From positions 1 through 32,296 of the forward strand of contig JBPOIS010000032.1 of assembly GCA_052034295.1 (NCBI GenBank): 32,296 nucleotides of DNA, written 5' to 3'. Of the stretch, positions 22,037 to 30,291 are shown in pieces; the stretch's first letter is position 1; each line of letters starts with the position of its first letter. The notes beneath the pieces were generated by a model. That model was not told the DNA's origin and did no database searches. It worked only from the letters and a program-made list of their open reading frames with translations. Origin of the DNA: JBPOIS01 sp052034295 (GTDB lineage: Bacteria; Pseudomonadota; Gammaproteobacteria; Pseudomonadales; Moraxellaceae). Both the position numbers and the translations under genes were made by a program.

Positions 22037-22453
22037 TCAGGCGCGGTTTTTCAGCTTGCGCAGGGTTTCCAGCTGGGCAGCGGTTTCGGCCAGCGCAGCC
22101 AGGGCCATGCCGGTGTCCAGCTCGGACTTCTGGTTGGCCAGCTGCTGCTCAGCCTGCTTGCGGGCTTCGATGATCTTGGCTTCGTCCAGATCAGCGGCAC
22201 GCACGGCGGTGTCCGCCAGCAGGGTCACCACGTGGGGCTGGACTTCCAGCACACCCCCGGAGACGTAGATGAGCTGTTCCTGGCCATTTTCCAGCTGCAC
22301 CCGCACAGGGCCAGGCTTGAGCAGGGTCACCAGCGGCGCGTGGCCGGGCAGGATGCCCAGCTCACCACCGGCGCCCCGCGCGACCAGCATCGTGATGGAA
22401 CCGGAAAAAATCGATTCCTTGACGCTGACCACATCGCATTGCAGGGTTGCCAT
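22037..22453 (-). CDS. atpC: ATP synthase F1 epsilon subunit
   Basis: The 138-aa epsilon subunit is part of the central stalk and a regulator of ATPase activity. The N-terminal beta sandwich carries GELGILPGHAPLVTLLKPG and a two-helix C-terminal domain follows. Its length matches the family. It lies 14 nt after atpD and is the last gene of the operon, just before the terminator. Confidence 0.97.
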   Translation of the reverse strand: MATLQCDVVSVKESIFSGSITMLVARGAGGELGILPGHAPLVTLLKPGPVRVQLENGQEQLIYVSGGVLEVQPHVVTLLADTAVRAADLDEAKIIEARKQAEQQLANQKSELDTGMALAALAETAAQLETLRKLKNRA

Positions 22454-22467
22454 GAGATTGCTCCCTC

Positions 22468-23865
22468 TTATTTGACCTTCTCGGCCTTGGCGACGGCTTC
22501 TTCGATGCCGCCGACCATGTAGAACGCCTGCTCGGGCAGGTGGTCATATTCACCGGCCAGAATGCCTTTAAAGCCACGGATGGTGTCCTTGAGGGCGACG
22601 ATCTTGCCGGGAGCGCCGGTGAACACTTCAGCGACGTTGAAGGGCTGCGACAGGAAGCGCTGGATCTTACGGGCACGGTAGACGACCAGTTTGTCTTCTT
22701 CAGACAGTTCGTCCATACCCAGAATCGCGATGATGTCTTTCAGCTCTTTGTAGCGCTGCAGCACGGTCTGTACGCCACGGGCCACGTCGTAGTGTTCCTG
22801 GCCGACCACTTGCGGGTCCAGCTGACGGCTGGTGGAGTCCAGCGGATCCACCGCCGGATAGATCCCCAGCGAGGCGATGTCACGCGACAGGACCACGGTG
22901 GCATCCAGGTGGGCGAAGGTGGTGGCCGGCGACGGGTCGGTCAAGTCATCCGCAGGGACGTAAACGGCCTGTACGGAGGTGATCGAACCGGTTTTGGTCG
23001 AGGTGATGCGCTCTTGCAGCACGCCCATTTCCTCGGCCAGGGTCGGCTGATAGCCCACCGCAGACGGCATCCGGCCCAGCAGCGCGGACACTTCGGTACC
23101 GGCCAGCGTGTAGCGGTAGATGTTGTCCACGAACAGCAGCACGTCTTTGCCTTTGCCGTTTTCGTCTTTCTGGTCACGGAAGTACTCGGCCATGGTCAGG
23201 CCGGTCAGGGCGACGCGCAGACGGTTCCCCGGCGGCTCGTTCATCTGGCCGTACACCATCGCGACCTTGTCCACGACGTTGGAGTCTTTCATTTCGTGAT
23301 AGAAGTCGTTGCCTTCACGGGTCCGCTCACCCACGCCAGCGAACACGGAATAACCGCTGTACACCTTGGCGATGTTGTTGATGAGTTCCATCATGTTCAC
23401 GGTCTTGCCCACACCGGCGCCGCCGAACAGGCCGACTTTACCGCCCTTGGCAAACGGACACAGCAGGTCAATCACCTTGATCCCGGTGGCCAGCAGCTCG
23501 GTGGAGCTGGCCTGATCGGCGTAGCTGGGGGCTTCGCGGTGGATCGACCAGGTGGTGTCGGTTTCAACCGGACCGGCTTCGTCGATCGGACGGCCCAGCA
23601 CGTCCATGATCCGGCCCAGGGTGCCGGTGCCGACCGGCACGGAGATCGGTGCGCCGGTGTTGCTGACCGGCAGGCCACGCTTCAGGCCTTCGGTCGAACC
23701 CATCGCGATGGTGCGCACGATGCCGTCGCCCAGCTGTTGCTGGACTTCGAGGGTGGTTTCGGTGTTGTCGACGTGCAGGGCGTCGTAGATTTTGGGAACG
23801 CTGTTGCGATCAAATTCGACGTCGATGACCGCGCCGATGATCTGAACGATACGACCACTACTCAT
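22468..23865 (-). CDS. atpD: ATP synthase F1 beta subunit
   Basis: The 465-aa catalytic subunit carries the P-loop GGAGVGKT at residues 148-155. It also has the catalytic-glutamate GVGERTREGND block, the LLFVDNIYRYT Walker B region and the DELSEEDK (DELSEED) motif. It forms the alpha3-beta3 head and makes ATP. It lies between atpG (28 nt upstream) and atpC. Confidence 0.99.
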   Translation of the reverse strand: MSSGRIVQIIGAVIDVEFDRNSVPKIYDALHVDNTETTLEVQQQLGDGIVRTIAMGSTEGLKRGLPVSNTGAPISVPVGTGTLGRIMDVLGRPIDEAGPVETDTTWSIHREAPSYADQASSTELLATGIKVIDLLCPFAKGGKVGLFGGAGVGKTVNMMELINNIAKVYSGYSVFAGVGERTREGNDFYHEMKDSNVVDKVAMVYGQMNEPPGNRLRVALTGLTMAEYFRDQKDENGKGKDVLLFVDNIYRYTLAGTEVSALLGRMPSAVGYQPTLAEEMGVLQERITSTKTGSITSVQAVYVPADDLTDPSPATTFAHLDATVVLSRDIASLGIYPAVDPLDSTSRQLDPQVVGQEHYDVARGVQTVLQRYKELKDIIAILGMDELSEEDKLVVYRARKIQRFLSQPFNVAEVFTGAPGKIVALKDTIRGFKGILAGEYDHLPEQAFYMVGGIEEAVAKAEKVK

Positions 23866-23893
23866 GGAAGAGTCCTCAATTCAAACAAAAACA

Positions 23894-24769
23894 TTAAACG
23901 GCAGCGGCACCGCCGACGATCTCGGAAATTTCCCGGGTGATCGCCGCCTGACGCAGCTTGTTATAAACCAGTTGCAGGTCCTTGATCAGGGCACCGGCGT
24001 TGTCGGTGGCGGCCTTCATGGCGACCATCCGCGCTGCCTGTTCAGAGGCGATGTTTTCGACCACACCCTGATAGACCATGGACTCGATGTAGCGCACCAG
24101 CAGGCCATTGAGCAGTTCAGCGGCTTCAGGCTCGTACAGGTAATCCCAGCTGTGCTGGCGATTGAGCTGCTGGGCTTCGGCCACGTCACCGGCTGGCAGG
24201 GGCACCAGTTGGCTGATGGTGGGCTTCTGGGTCATGGCGTTGACAAACTGGTTGGAGACCAGATAAATCCGGTCGATTTCACCCTTGTCAAACGCATCCA
24301 GCATCACCTGGACCGAACCGGCCAGCTGTTCCATGGACGGCGCATCGCCCACCTGGGTGGTCACACCAATCACTTTACCGCCAAAGCTTTTGAAAAAGCT
24401 CACGGCCTTCTGGCCCACCAGCGCAAACTGCACCTCGACCGACTGTTCGCGGTACTGTTTGACGTGCTGAACCACCCGCTTGAACAGGTTGATGTTCAGA
24501 CCACCCGCCAGACCCCGGTCGGAGGAAATGACGATGTAGCCGACGCGTTTGACCGGACGGTCCACCATGTAACGGTGCTTGAATTCGGGATTGGCCTGAA
24601 CCAAGTGGGCAATCACCCGACGCATGTTGTCCGCATAGGGCCGGCCTGCGCTCATACGCTCCTGCGCACGGCGCATCTTGCTGGCGGCCACCAGTTGCAT
24701 GGCACGGGTGATCTTTTGCGTGCTCTTGATGCTGGCGACCTTGGCGCGAATTTCTTTGAGACTTGCCAT
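23894..24769 (-). CDS. atpG: ATP synthase F1 gamma subunit
   Basis: The 291-aa rotary shaft subunit has the classic N-terminus MASLKEIRAKVASIKSTQKIT and the C-terminal block YNKLRQAAITREISEIVGGA. The ATG at 24769 is chosen over a TTG two codons upstream. It is preceded by an unusual 90-nt gap with two inverted repeats after atpA. Confidence 0.98.
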   Translation of the reverse strand: MASLKEIRAKVASIKSTQKITRAMQLVAASKMRRAQERMSAGRPYADNMRRVIAHLVQANPEFKHRYMVDRPVKRVGYIVISSDRGLAGGLNINLFKRVVQHVKQYREQSVEVQFALVGQKAVSFFKSFGGKVIGVTTQVGDAPSMEQLAGSVQVMLDAFDKGEIDRIYLVSNQFVNAMTQKPTISQLVPLPAGDVAEAQQLNRQHSWDYLYEPEAAELLNGLLVRYIESMVYQGVVENIASEQAARMVAMKAATDNAGALIKDLQLVYNKLRQAAITREISEIVGGAAAV

Positions 24770-24787
24770 ACGCAAAATCCGTTATCG

Positions 24788-24848
24788 GAAGGAAGCTTCC
24801 TTCACTAGACAATGATGACTGGCTGGCATGAAGGACTCACACCAGCCA
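24788..24848 (-). other. Two inverted repeats in the atpA-atpG spacer
   Basis: GAAGGAAGCTTCCTTC at 24788-24803 is a perfect 16-bp palindrome 19 nt upstream of the atpG start. TGGCTGG (24820-24826) pairs with CCAGCCA (24842-24848) around a 15-nt loop just after the atpA stop. Both could fold in the mRNA. No T-run follows either, so they are not intrinsic terminators. Confidence 0.6.
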
Positions 24849-24859
24849 CGCTCAATGCA

Positions 24860-26404
24860 TCAGTAAGCCTGAGTGGCCTTGAACTGCTCGATACCGGCTT
24901 TCAGGGCAGCTTCGATGTCGCCATTGTAGTCTGCGGTTTCATCGATTTTGCGCATCAGCTCGCCGTGCTGGTCACGCATGAAGGCGAGCAGGGCAGTCTC
25001 GAACGCACCGATCTTGTTCACCGGAACGTCAGCCAGATAGCCTTCGTTGGAGGCATAGATGGCCACGGCCTGATCGGCGATGGAGAACGGGGCGTATTGC
25101 TTTTGCTTCATCAGCTCGGTGACGCGCTGACCATGCTCCAGCTGTTTGCGGGTGGCTTCGTCCAGGTCGGACGCAAACTGCGCAAACGCGGCCAGTTCAC
25201 GGTACTGGGCCAGTGCGGTCCGGATGCCGCCCGACAGCTTTTTGATGATCTTGGTCTGGGCTGCACCACCCACGCGGGACACCGAGATACCGGCGTTGAC
25301 CGCCGGACGGATGCCCGAGTTGAACAGCGAGGTTTCCAGGAAGATCTGGCCGTCGGTGATCGAGATCACGTTGGTCGGTACGAAAGCAGACACGTCACCG
25401 GCCTGGGTTTCGATGATCGGCAGGGCGGTCAGCGAGCCGGTTTTGCCGGTCACGGCACCGTTGGTGAACTTCTCGACGTAGTCAGCCGACACACGGGACG
25501 CGCGCTCCAGCAGACGGCTGTGGAGATAGAACACGTCGCCGGGATAGGCTTCGCGTCCTGGCGGACGGCGCAGCAGCAGGGAGATCTGGCGATAGGCCAC
25601 GGCCTGCTTGGACAGGTCATCATAGATGATCAGGGCGTCTTCACCGCGGTCGCGGAAGTATTCGCCCATGGTGCAGCCAGAGTACGGCGCCAGGAACTGC
25701 AGGGCAGCCGGTTCAGAGGCCGAAGCAGCCACCACGGTGGTGTAGGCCATGGCACCGGTTTCTTCCAGCTTACGCACCACGTTGGCGATGGTGGACTGTT
25801 TCTGGCCGACGGCGACATAGATACATTTGATGCCGGAGTTTTTCTGGGCGATGATCGCGTCGATGGCCATGGCGGTCTTGCCGGTCTGGCGGTCGCCGAT
25901 GATCAGCTCACGCTGGCCACGGCCGATCGGGATCATGGTGTCCACGGCCTTGTAGCCGGTCTGTACCGGCTGATCGACCGATTGACGCCAGATGACGCCG
26001 GGGGCGACTTTTTCGACCTTGTCGGTCACTTGGGCGTTGATTGGGCCCTTGCCGTCGATCGGGTTGCCCAGGGCATCCACCACGCGGCCCAGCAGCTCGG
26101 GGCCGACTGGCACTTCGAGAATGCGGCCGGTGCAGCGGACTTTCTGGCCTTCCTGCAGGCTCAGGTAGTCACCCAGGACCACAGCGCCCACGGAGTCCTG
26201 CTCCAGGTTCAGGGCCATGCCGTACAGGCCGCCGTCAAACTCGATCATCTCGCCGTACATGGCGTCAGCCAGACCGTGAATGCGCACGATCCCGTCCGAG
26301 ACCATGACGATGGTGCCTTCAGTCTTTGCAGTCGCGCTGGTATCCAGATCAGTGATGCGCTGCTTGATGAGCGCGCTGATCTCGGAGGGATTCAGCTGTT
26401 GCAT
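24860..26404 (-). CDS. atpA: ATP synthase F1 alpha subunit
   Basis: The 514-aa subunit begins MQQLNPSEISALIKQRI and has the P-loop GDRQTGKT at residues 170-177. The SVDQPVQTGYKAVD and ERASRVSADYVEKFTNGAVTGKTGSLTALPIIETQ-type regions follow. It is one codon longer than the E. coli subunit (513 aa). GAGGAA ends about 6 nt before the ATG at 26404; the frame extends eight codons upstream only to a TTG. It binds non-catalytic nucleotide in the F1 head. Confidence 0.99.
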   Translation of the reverse strand: MQQLNPSEISALIKQRITDLDTSATAKTEGTIVMVSDGIVRIHGLADAMYGEMIEFDGGLYGMALNLEQDSVGAVVLGDYLSLQEGQKVRCTGRILEVPVGPELLGRVVDALGNPIDGKGPINAQVTDKVEKVAPGVIWRQSVDQPVQTGYKAVDTMIPIGRGQRELIIGDRQTGKTAMAIDAIIAQKNSGIKCIYVAVGQKQSTIANVVRKLEETGAMAYTTVVAASASEPAALQFLAPYSGCTMGEYFRDRGEDALIIYDDLSKQAVAYRQISLLLRRPPGREAYPGDVFYLHSRLLERASRVSADYVEKFTNGAVTGKTGSLTALPIIETQAGDVSAFVPTNVISITDGQIFLETSLFNSGIRPAVNAGISVSRVGGAAQTKIIKKLSGGIRTALAQYRELAAFAQFASDLDEATRKQLEHGQRVTELMKQKQYAPFSIADQAVAIYASNEGYLADVPVNKIGAFETALLAFMRDQHGELMRKIDETADYNGDIEAALKAGIEQFKATQAY

Positions 26405-26441
26405 TGCGCTTTCCTCAATATGGTTCAAGTGCTGCCGGCGG

Positions 26442-26978
26442 TCAGGCCAGCAGGCTCAATTTCATTTTGGCCAGTTTGCCCAGCGCCGAATCGTCAATGA
26501 CCTGGTCGCCGGCACGGATCACCACACCCGAAATCAACTCGGGGCGCACAGTGACCTGGGCATTGACCTGTTTGCCAAAGCGCTGTTGCAGTCGGCCCGT
26601 CAGCAGCGACAGCTGCTCGTCCGACAGGGCAAAGGCAGAGTCGATGCTGACATCGATCTGCTGCGTGCTCTGGGCTTTGAGACGGTTAAACTCGGCACTG
26701 ATTTCAGGCAGCAGGCCCAGACGGCCATTTTCGGCCAGCAGGGTCAGAAAGTTTCTGAATGCTGCACCGACATTGCCACCCAGGACCGCCACCAGCGCAT
26801 CGACTTGCTGGTTCGGGGTCAGGTCCGGACGCTTCAGGTACGCGGCCAGCTCTGCATTCACCAGATAGGCACCGAGGGCACCCAGGGTGTGTGCCCAGGG
26901 TCCCAGCGCGTTGCCTTCACTGGCATGGTCAAAGGCGGCTTTGGCATACGGACGTGCCAGGGTTGCCAGTTCAGCCAT
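26442..26978 (-). CDS. atpH: ATP synthase F1 delta subunit
   Basis: The 178-aa peripheral-stalk subunit connects F1 to subunit b. It has the N-terminal LARPYAKAAFDHA and the C-terminal ELISGVVIRAGDQVIDDSALGKL, both diagnostic of delta/OSCP. It lies 12 nt after atpF and 37 nt before atpA. Confidence 0.97.
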   Translation of the reverse strand: MAELATLARPYAKAAFDHASEGNALGPWAHTLGALGAYLVNAELAAYLKRPDLTPNQQVDALVAVLGGNVGAAFRNFLTLLAENGRLGLLPEISAEFNRLKAQSTQQIDVSIDSAFALSDEQLSLLTGRLQQRFGKQVNAQVTVRPELISGVVIRAGDQVIDDSALGKLAKMKLSLLA

Positions 26979-26990
26979 GAGTTGCCTCGC

Positions 26991-27461
26991 TTACAGTTCG
27001 CTGGCCAGCTGATTCAGCATGGCTGCATGGGCTTCTGGGTTGACCTGTGCCTTCAGGATGCGCTCGGCACCGGCCACAGCCAGGGAGGCCACTTGCTGAC
27101 GCAGGGCTTCGCGGGCCTGGCTGATTTCCTGATCCATCGCTTCACGCGACTGCTGGCGAACCCGCTCACCTTCGATGACGGCCTGATGCTTGGCATCTTC
27201 GATCATCTGGGCGGCGCGGCGGTTGGCCTGCTCGATCAGTTGGGCAGCCTGGGCTTTGGCGGCTTTGAGTTCATCCTGTGCCTGATTCTGAGCCACGGCC
27301 AGATCAGCACGGGCCTGTTCGGCTGCATTGAGTCCTTCAGCAATCTTGCGCTGACGGGTTTCAATGGCCGCAATCAGGGGCGGCCAGACAAATTTCATGC
27401 AAAACGCGACAAACAGCGCGAATGCAATCGCCTGACCGATCAGCGTGAGGTTGATATTCAT
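26991..27461 (-). CDS. atpF: ATP synthase Fo b subunit
   Basis: The 156-aa subunit has the same length as E. coli subunit b. One N-terminal membrane helix (about residues 5-25, then MKFVWPPLIAAI) is followed by a long Ala/Glu/Gln/Arg-rich helix that forms the peripheral stalk. It lies 28 nt after atpE. Confidence 0.97.
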   Translation of the reverse strand: MNINLTLIGQAIAFALFVAFCMKFVWPPLIAAIETRQRKIAEGLNAAEQARADLAVAQNQAQDELKAAKAQAAQLIEQANRRAAQMIEDAKHQAVIEGERVRQQSREAMDQEISQAREALRQQVASLAVAGAERILKAQVNPEAHAAMLNQLASEL

Positions 27462-27489
27462 CGTGATCCCTCAGTTGATCAAAAAGGTC

Positions 27490-27759
27490 TTATTGGCCGA
27501 TAAACGGACGGGCAGCCTCAATGAACGGGTTGGCGAAGATGAAGAACAGGCCGATACCGACACCGATCATCGGGACGGCGTCGAGCAGACCAGCCACCAG
27601 GAACATACGGGTTTGCAGTTGCGGTGCCAGTTCAGGCTGACGGGCAACGGCTTCCAGGAAGCGACCACCCAGCAGACCAAAGCCGATAGCGGTACCCAGG
27701 GCGCCGAAAGCGATCAGCAGGGCGGCAGCGATAGCGGTCAGACCAATCAGATTTGCCAT
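27490..27759 (-). CDS. atpE: ATP synthase Fo c subunit
   Basis: This 89-aa proteolipid forms the rotor ring. Two membrane helices flank the polar loop with R40-Q41-P42. The proton-carrying carboxylate is D60 (GLLDAVPMIGVG). Aspartate at this place and the absence of the sodium-binding Gln/Glu pattern indicate proton coupling. It is a little longer at the C-terminus than the E. coli subunit (79 aa). Confidence 0.98.
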   Translation of the reverse strand: MANLIGLTAIAAALLIAFGALGTAIGFGLLGGRFLEAVARQPELAPQLQTRMFLVAGLLDAVPMIGVGIGLFFIFANPFIEAARPFIGQ

Positions 27760-27787
27760 GAAAACTTACCTCAGGTTGGGGTTTCAA

Positions 27788-27829
27788 AACACACAAAAAA
27801 ACCAAACACGCAGCCGGCGGACCGGCTGC
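27788..27829 (-). promoter_or_regulatory. Hairpin plus U-rich leader upstream of atpE
   Basis: In the atpB-atpE spacer, on the minus strand, GCAGCCGG pairs with CCGGCTGC around a TCCG tetraloop. About 10 nt later a T7 tract follows, then the atpE ribosome binding region. The U-rich part resembles the translational enhancer known upstream of E. coli atpE. The hairpin could also protect or process the mRNA. Role inferred. Confidence 0.55.
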
Positions 27830-27838
27830 ACCGGAACA

Positions 27839-28720
27839 TCAATGCTTTTCGCTGGCCATCGACAGATAGACGATGGTCAACATCATGAAAATGAACGCCT
27901 GCAGGGTGATGACCAGGATGTGGAAAATCGCCCACGGCACCGACAGGGTCCACTGGATCCAGAACGGCAGCAGGGCCAGCAGGATGAAAATCAGTTCACC
28001 GGCGTACATGTTGCCGAACAGCCGCAGCGCCAGCGACACCGGACGGGCAAAGAAGGTGACCAGTTCCAGCACCAGGTTGACCGGGATCAGCAGGGCCTTC
28101 AGGGCCGGGTTTTTCGGGTTGAACGGGTTCAGCGCCAGTTCACCGACAAAGCCGCCCAGGCCTTTTTCCTTGATGCTGTAGAAGATGATCAGGGCAAACA
28201 CCGACAGCGACATGCCCAGGGTGATGTTGGGGTCGGTGGACGGCACGATCTTCATGTACACGTGGTGCGGGTCCATGCCGAACAGACCGGCACCGATTTT
28301 TTGCGCCAGTACAGGCACCCAGTCCACCGGGATCAGGTCCATCAGGTTCATCAGGAAAATCCAGACGAAGATGGTCAGGGCCAGCGGGGCAATCAGCCTG
28401 GATTTGCCGTGGTAGGTGTCGCGGACACTGGTGTCCACAAACTCAACGATCATCTCAATCGCGGTCTGGAACTTGCTCGGCACACCGGCGTGGGCGCGGC
28501 GGGCGGCCCCCCAGAACATCAGGCAGAAAATCAGGCCCAGACCGATCGACCAGGCCATGGAGTCCAGGTGAATGGCGTTGAAGCCCATTGCCTTGGCTTC
28601 GGCGGCGGTTTCGGCCACATGCCAGCTGCCATCTTCACCACGGCCATAGGTCATGTTGGTCAAGTGGTGCTTGATGTAGTCCGTCGAGGAGACGGCTGCG
28701 TCGTGCGCTTGCTCAGCCAT
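27839..28720 (-). CDS. atpB: ATP synthase Fo a subunit
   Basis: This 293-aa proton-channel subunit has several membrane helices and the essential stator arginine R233 in SLALRLFGNMYAGE. Other landmarks are HLDSMAWSIGLG, FLMNLMDLIPVD and ALNPFNPKN. Length is near that of E. coli (271 aa), with a somewhat longer N-terminus. It is followed by the hairpin-containing spacer and atpE. Confidence 0.98.
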   Translation of the reverse strand: MAEQAHDAAVSSTDYIKHHLTNMTYGRGEDGSWHVAETAAEAKAMGFNAIHLDSMAWSIGLGLIFCLMFWGAARRAHAGVPSKFQTAIEMIVEFVDTSVRDTYHGKSRLIAPLALTIFVWIFLMNLMDLIPVDWVPVLAQKIGAGLFGMDPHHVYMKIVPSTDPNITLGMSLSVFALIIFYSIKEKGLGGFVGELALNPFNPKNPALKALLIPVNLVLELVTFFARPVSLALRLFGNMYAGELIFILLALLPFWIQWTLSVPWAIFHILVITLQAFIFMMLTIVYLSMASEKH

Positions 28721-28829
28721 AGATCATATCCACATTAACGCAAAAAACCGTGTGGGCCGCGCAGGTCAGAGGGTCATCGACCGGTCTGCACCCGCAGGGC
28801 CCGCTAAAATTTGGTTGCCGTGGCCGTCG

Positions 28830-29213
28830 TCAGACTTTTTTCCACAGCGGATAGACCCAGGCCATTCCCTGTACCAGGGCAAAACCGGCCAGCACCCACG
28901 GTGCGGACAGCGGTCTCAAGCCGGCAAAAATGACGATGAATCCCAGCACCGTCAGTACAAATTTGCCAATCATGCCGCGATAAAACTGGCCCACCACCTG
29001 TCGAGCCTGCCGGGCACCTGCCTGACGGAAGGCCTGCCAGGCAAAATAGGCACTGCCGGCCCATGCCAGCACAGCCCCGGCGGCGGCATTGCTGGCGGCT
29101 GTGGTCCCCGCCATCCCCCAGGCCAGCAGGGCCACGGCGGGAATCATCAGGGCCTGAATCCGGATCAGCTGTCGGGGCAGGCGGCGATCCACCAGGGGCG
29201 CAGGCTGGCTCAT
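28830..29213 (-). CDS. atpI: ATP synthase subunit I
   Basis: The 127-aa small membrane protein has four hydrophobic segments and the end block FYRGMIGKFVLTVLGFIVIF, typical of AtpI, which assists c-ring assembly. The ATG at 29213 is chosen because it gives a family-like length. The same frame stays open far upstream through the leader into antisense of znuA, but that part is not coding. It is the first gene of the atp operon, 109 nt before atpB. Confidence 0.9.
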   Translation of the reverse strand: MSQPAPLVDRRLPRQLIRIQALMIPAVALLAWGMAGTTAASNAAAGAVLAWAGSAYFAWQAFRQAGARQARQVVGQFYRGMIGKFVLTVLGFIVIFAGLRPLSAPWVLAGFALVQGMAWVYPLWKKV

Positions 29214-29235
29214 GGGTGTGCGGCTTCCCCAGACA

Positions 29236-29267
29236 CGCGGACAGGTCGCGCGGACAAAACGCGGACA
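29236..29267 (-). repeat. Triple direct repeat of an 8-mer in the atp leader
   Basis: CGCGGACA occurs on the plus strand at 29236-29243, 29249-29256 and 29260-29267 (TGTCCGCG in the atp mRNA sense), at steps of 13 and 11 bp. All three copies lie between the predicted transcription start and atpI. Confidence 0.9.
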
Positions 29268-29283
29268 TTTTTTAAGCGGGTGT

Positions 29284-29312
29284 ATTATAGGGAGCAGCAC
29301 GCTGCCTTGCAA
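29284..29312 (-). promoter_or_regulatory. Sigma-70 promoter of the atp operon
   Basis: On the minus strand TTGCAA (-35) is separated by 17 nt from a perfect TATAAT (-10). The start site should be near 29277, giving a leader of about 64 nt before atpI. It is the best promoter match in the window and is placed correctly for a highly expressed operon. Confidence 0.85.
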
Positions 29313-29377
29313 TGTTTTGTTTAATTTTACCGGGATTGTGTCGCCAATCGTGGCCAAATCATGAACGATCTTAAGGA

Positions 29378-30211
29378 TTAACGGCACGATTTCAGTTGCT
29401 GCACCAGCTGAGTCCAGCCATCCACAAAGCTGCGTGCAGCCGGCAGGCTTTCCTGAATCAGCACCGGCTGCAGCGTGCGCAAGCGGTGCTGCAGGCCATC
29501 CGGAAGGGCCACAGGTGCCAGCAGGCAGTGCGGCTGGGCGGTCCGGGCCGCCTGTTGCAGCCGGGACAGTCGCGGCGGCAGCTCCGGGTCCGGCGTCAGC
29601 GCCCCCAGAAACTGCAGCTGCTGGCTGGTTTCCAGGTATTGATAGGCATCGTGCCAGGCCCAGTAGGGCCGCAGCATGGCTGGGCGATTGCGGCGCACCG
29701 CGTCGAGCAGCTGGGCGGTGAAGCGGTCGGCATTGGCGCGGTAGCGGGCCGCATCGGCGGGAAACTGCACGGCACGCACCGCCGCCACGGCATGGGCCAT
29801 GGCAATGGCGTTGACCGGGTCGAGCCACAGGTGCGGGTCCAGACTGCTGGGGATCGGCTGGCCGTCCAGCCCACGCAGGGGCAGACGGCGCAGGCCGGGC
29901 AGGCGGGACAGCATCAGCTGGTTGGGCTGGCCCTGCAGCACGCCCTGCAGCGGGGCTTCCAGGGCGGGACCGACCCACAGCACCAGATCGGCCTGACGCA
30001 GGGCACGCGCCTGTGAGGGACTGAGCTGCAGGTGGTGGCCGTCTTCACCGGCCGGGATCAGCAGGCTGGGGGTTTCCAGGCCAGCCGTCACCGCCTGGCT
30101 GATCAGGTGCAGGGGATACACGCTGGACACCAGTTGCCGGGCCTGTGCCAGTGGGGTCAGGCCCAGCCACAGGGCCATCAGCAGCAGCAACCGGAACAGG
30201 TGCGGGGCCAT
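29378..30211 (-). CDS. znuA: Periplasmic zinc-binding protein of the ZnuABC transporter
   Basis: The 277-aa cluster A-I metal-binding protein has a signal peptide of 24 residues (cleavage after AQA). Zinc ligands are recognisable as H60 (GEDGHHLQLSPSQ), H127 (DPHLWLDP) and H187 (WHDAYQYLE). C229 and C276 correspond to the conserved disulfide near the C-terminus. The His/Asp-rich loop present in many ZnuA proteins is missing, making it a short version. It is divergent from zur-znuC-znuB across an 80-nt region with a Zur-box candidate, so it should be induced on zinc starvation. Confidence 0.93.
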   Translation of the reverse strand: MAPHLFRLLLLMALWLGLTPLAQARQLVSSVYPLHLISQAVTAGLETPSLLIPAGEDGHHLQLSPSQARALRQADLVLWVGPALEAPLQGVLQGQPNQLMLSRLPGLRRLPLRGLDGQPIPSSLDPHLWLDPVNAIAMAHAVAAVRAVQFPADAARYRANADRFTAQLLDAVRRNRPAMLRPYWAWHDAYQYLETSQQLQFLGALTPDPELPPRLSRLQQAARTAQPHCLLAPVALPDGLQHRLRTLQPVLIQESLPAARSFVDGWTQLVQQLKSCR

Positions 30212-30246
30212 GGGCGGGTCTCTACAGCAGGTTTGGGGTTGGCTAT

Positions 30247-30259
30247 GTTATAGTATTAC
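30247..30259. promoter_or_regulatory. Candidate Zur box
   Basis: GTTATAGTATTAC is a near-perfect palindrome (GTTAT-A-G-T-ATTAC; one mismatched pair relative to GTTATA/TATAAC) in the middle of the znuA/zur divergent region. It fits the AT-rich Zur operators of gammaproteobacteria, as I recall them, and overlaps TATAAC/TATAGT elements that could be -10 boxes in both directions. Binding is inferred. Confidence 0.7.
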
Positions 30260-30291
30260 TTTTAAGTCGCCCAGCCAGCGTGGGGTGTGTG

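Noticed and set aside
24812..26500. A 562-codon open frame on the plus strand opposite atpA.
   Set aside because: It is a complement artefact of a highly conserved gene; composition and lack of any motif argue against coding.
28804..29268. A leader ORF starting at the ATG before the triple repeat and overlapping atpI in another frame.
   Set aside because: No ribosome binding site and no similarity; most of it is an atpI shadow. A regulatory upstream ORF cannot be excluded, but nothing supports it.
29214..29978. Extension of the atpI frame by over 250 codons upstream.
   Set aside because: The extension crosses the atp promoter and lies in a different frame from znuA on the same strand; only the 127-codon part matches AtpI.
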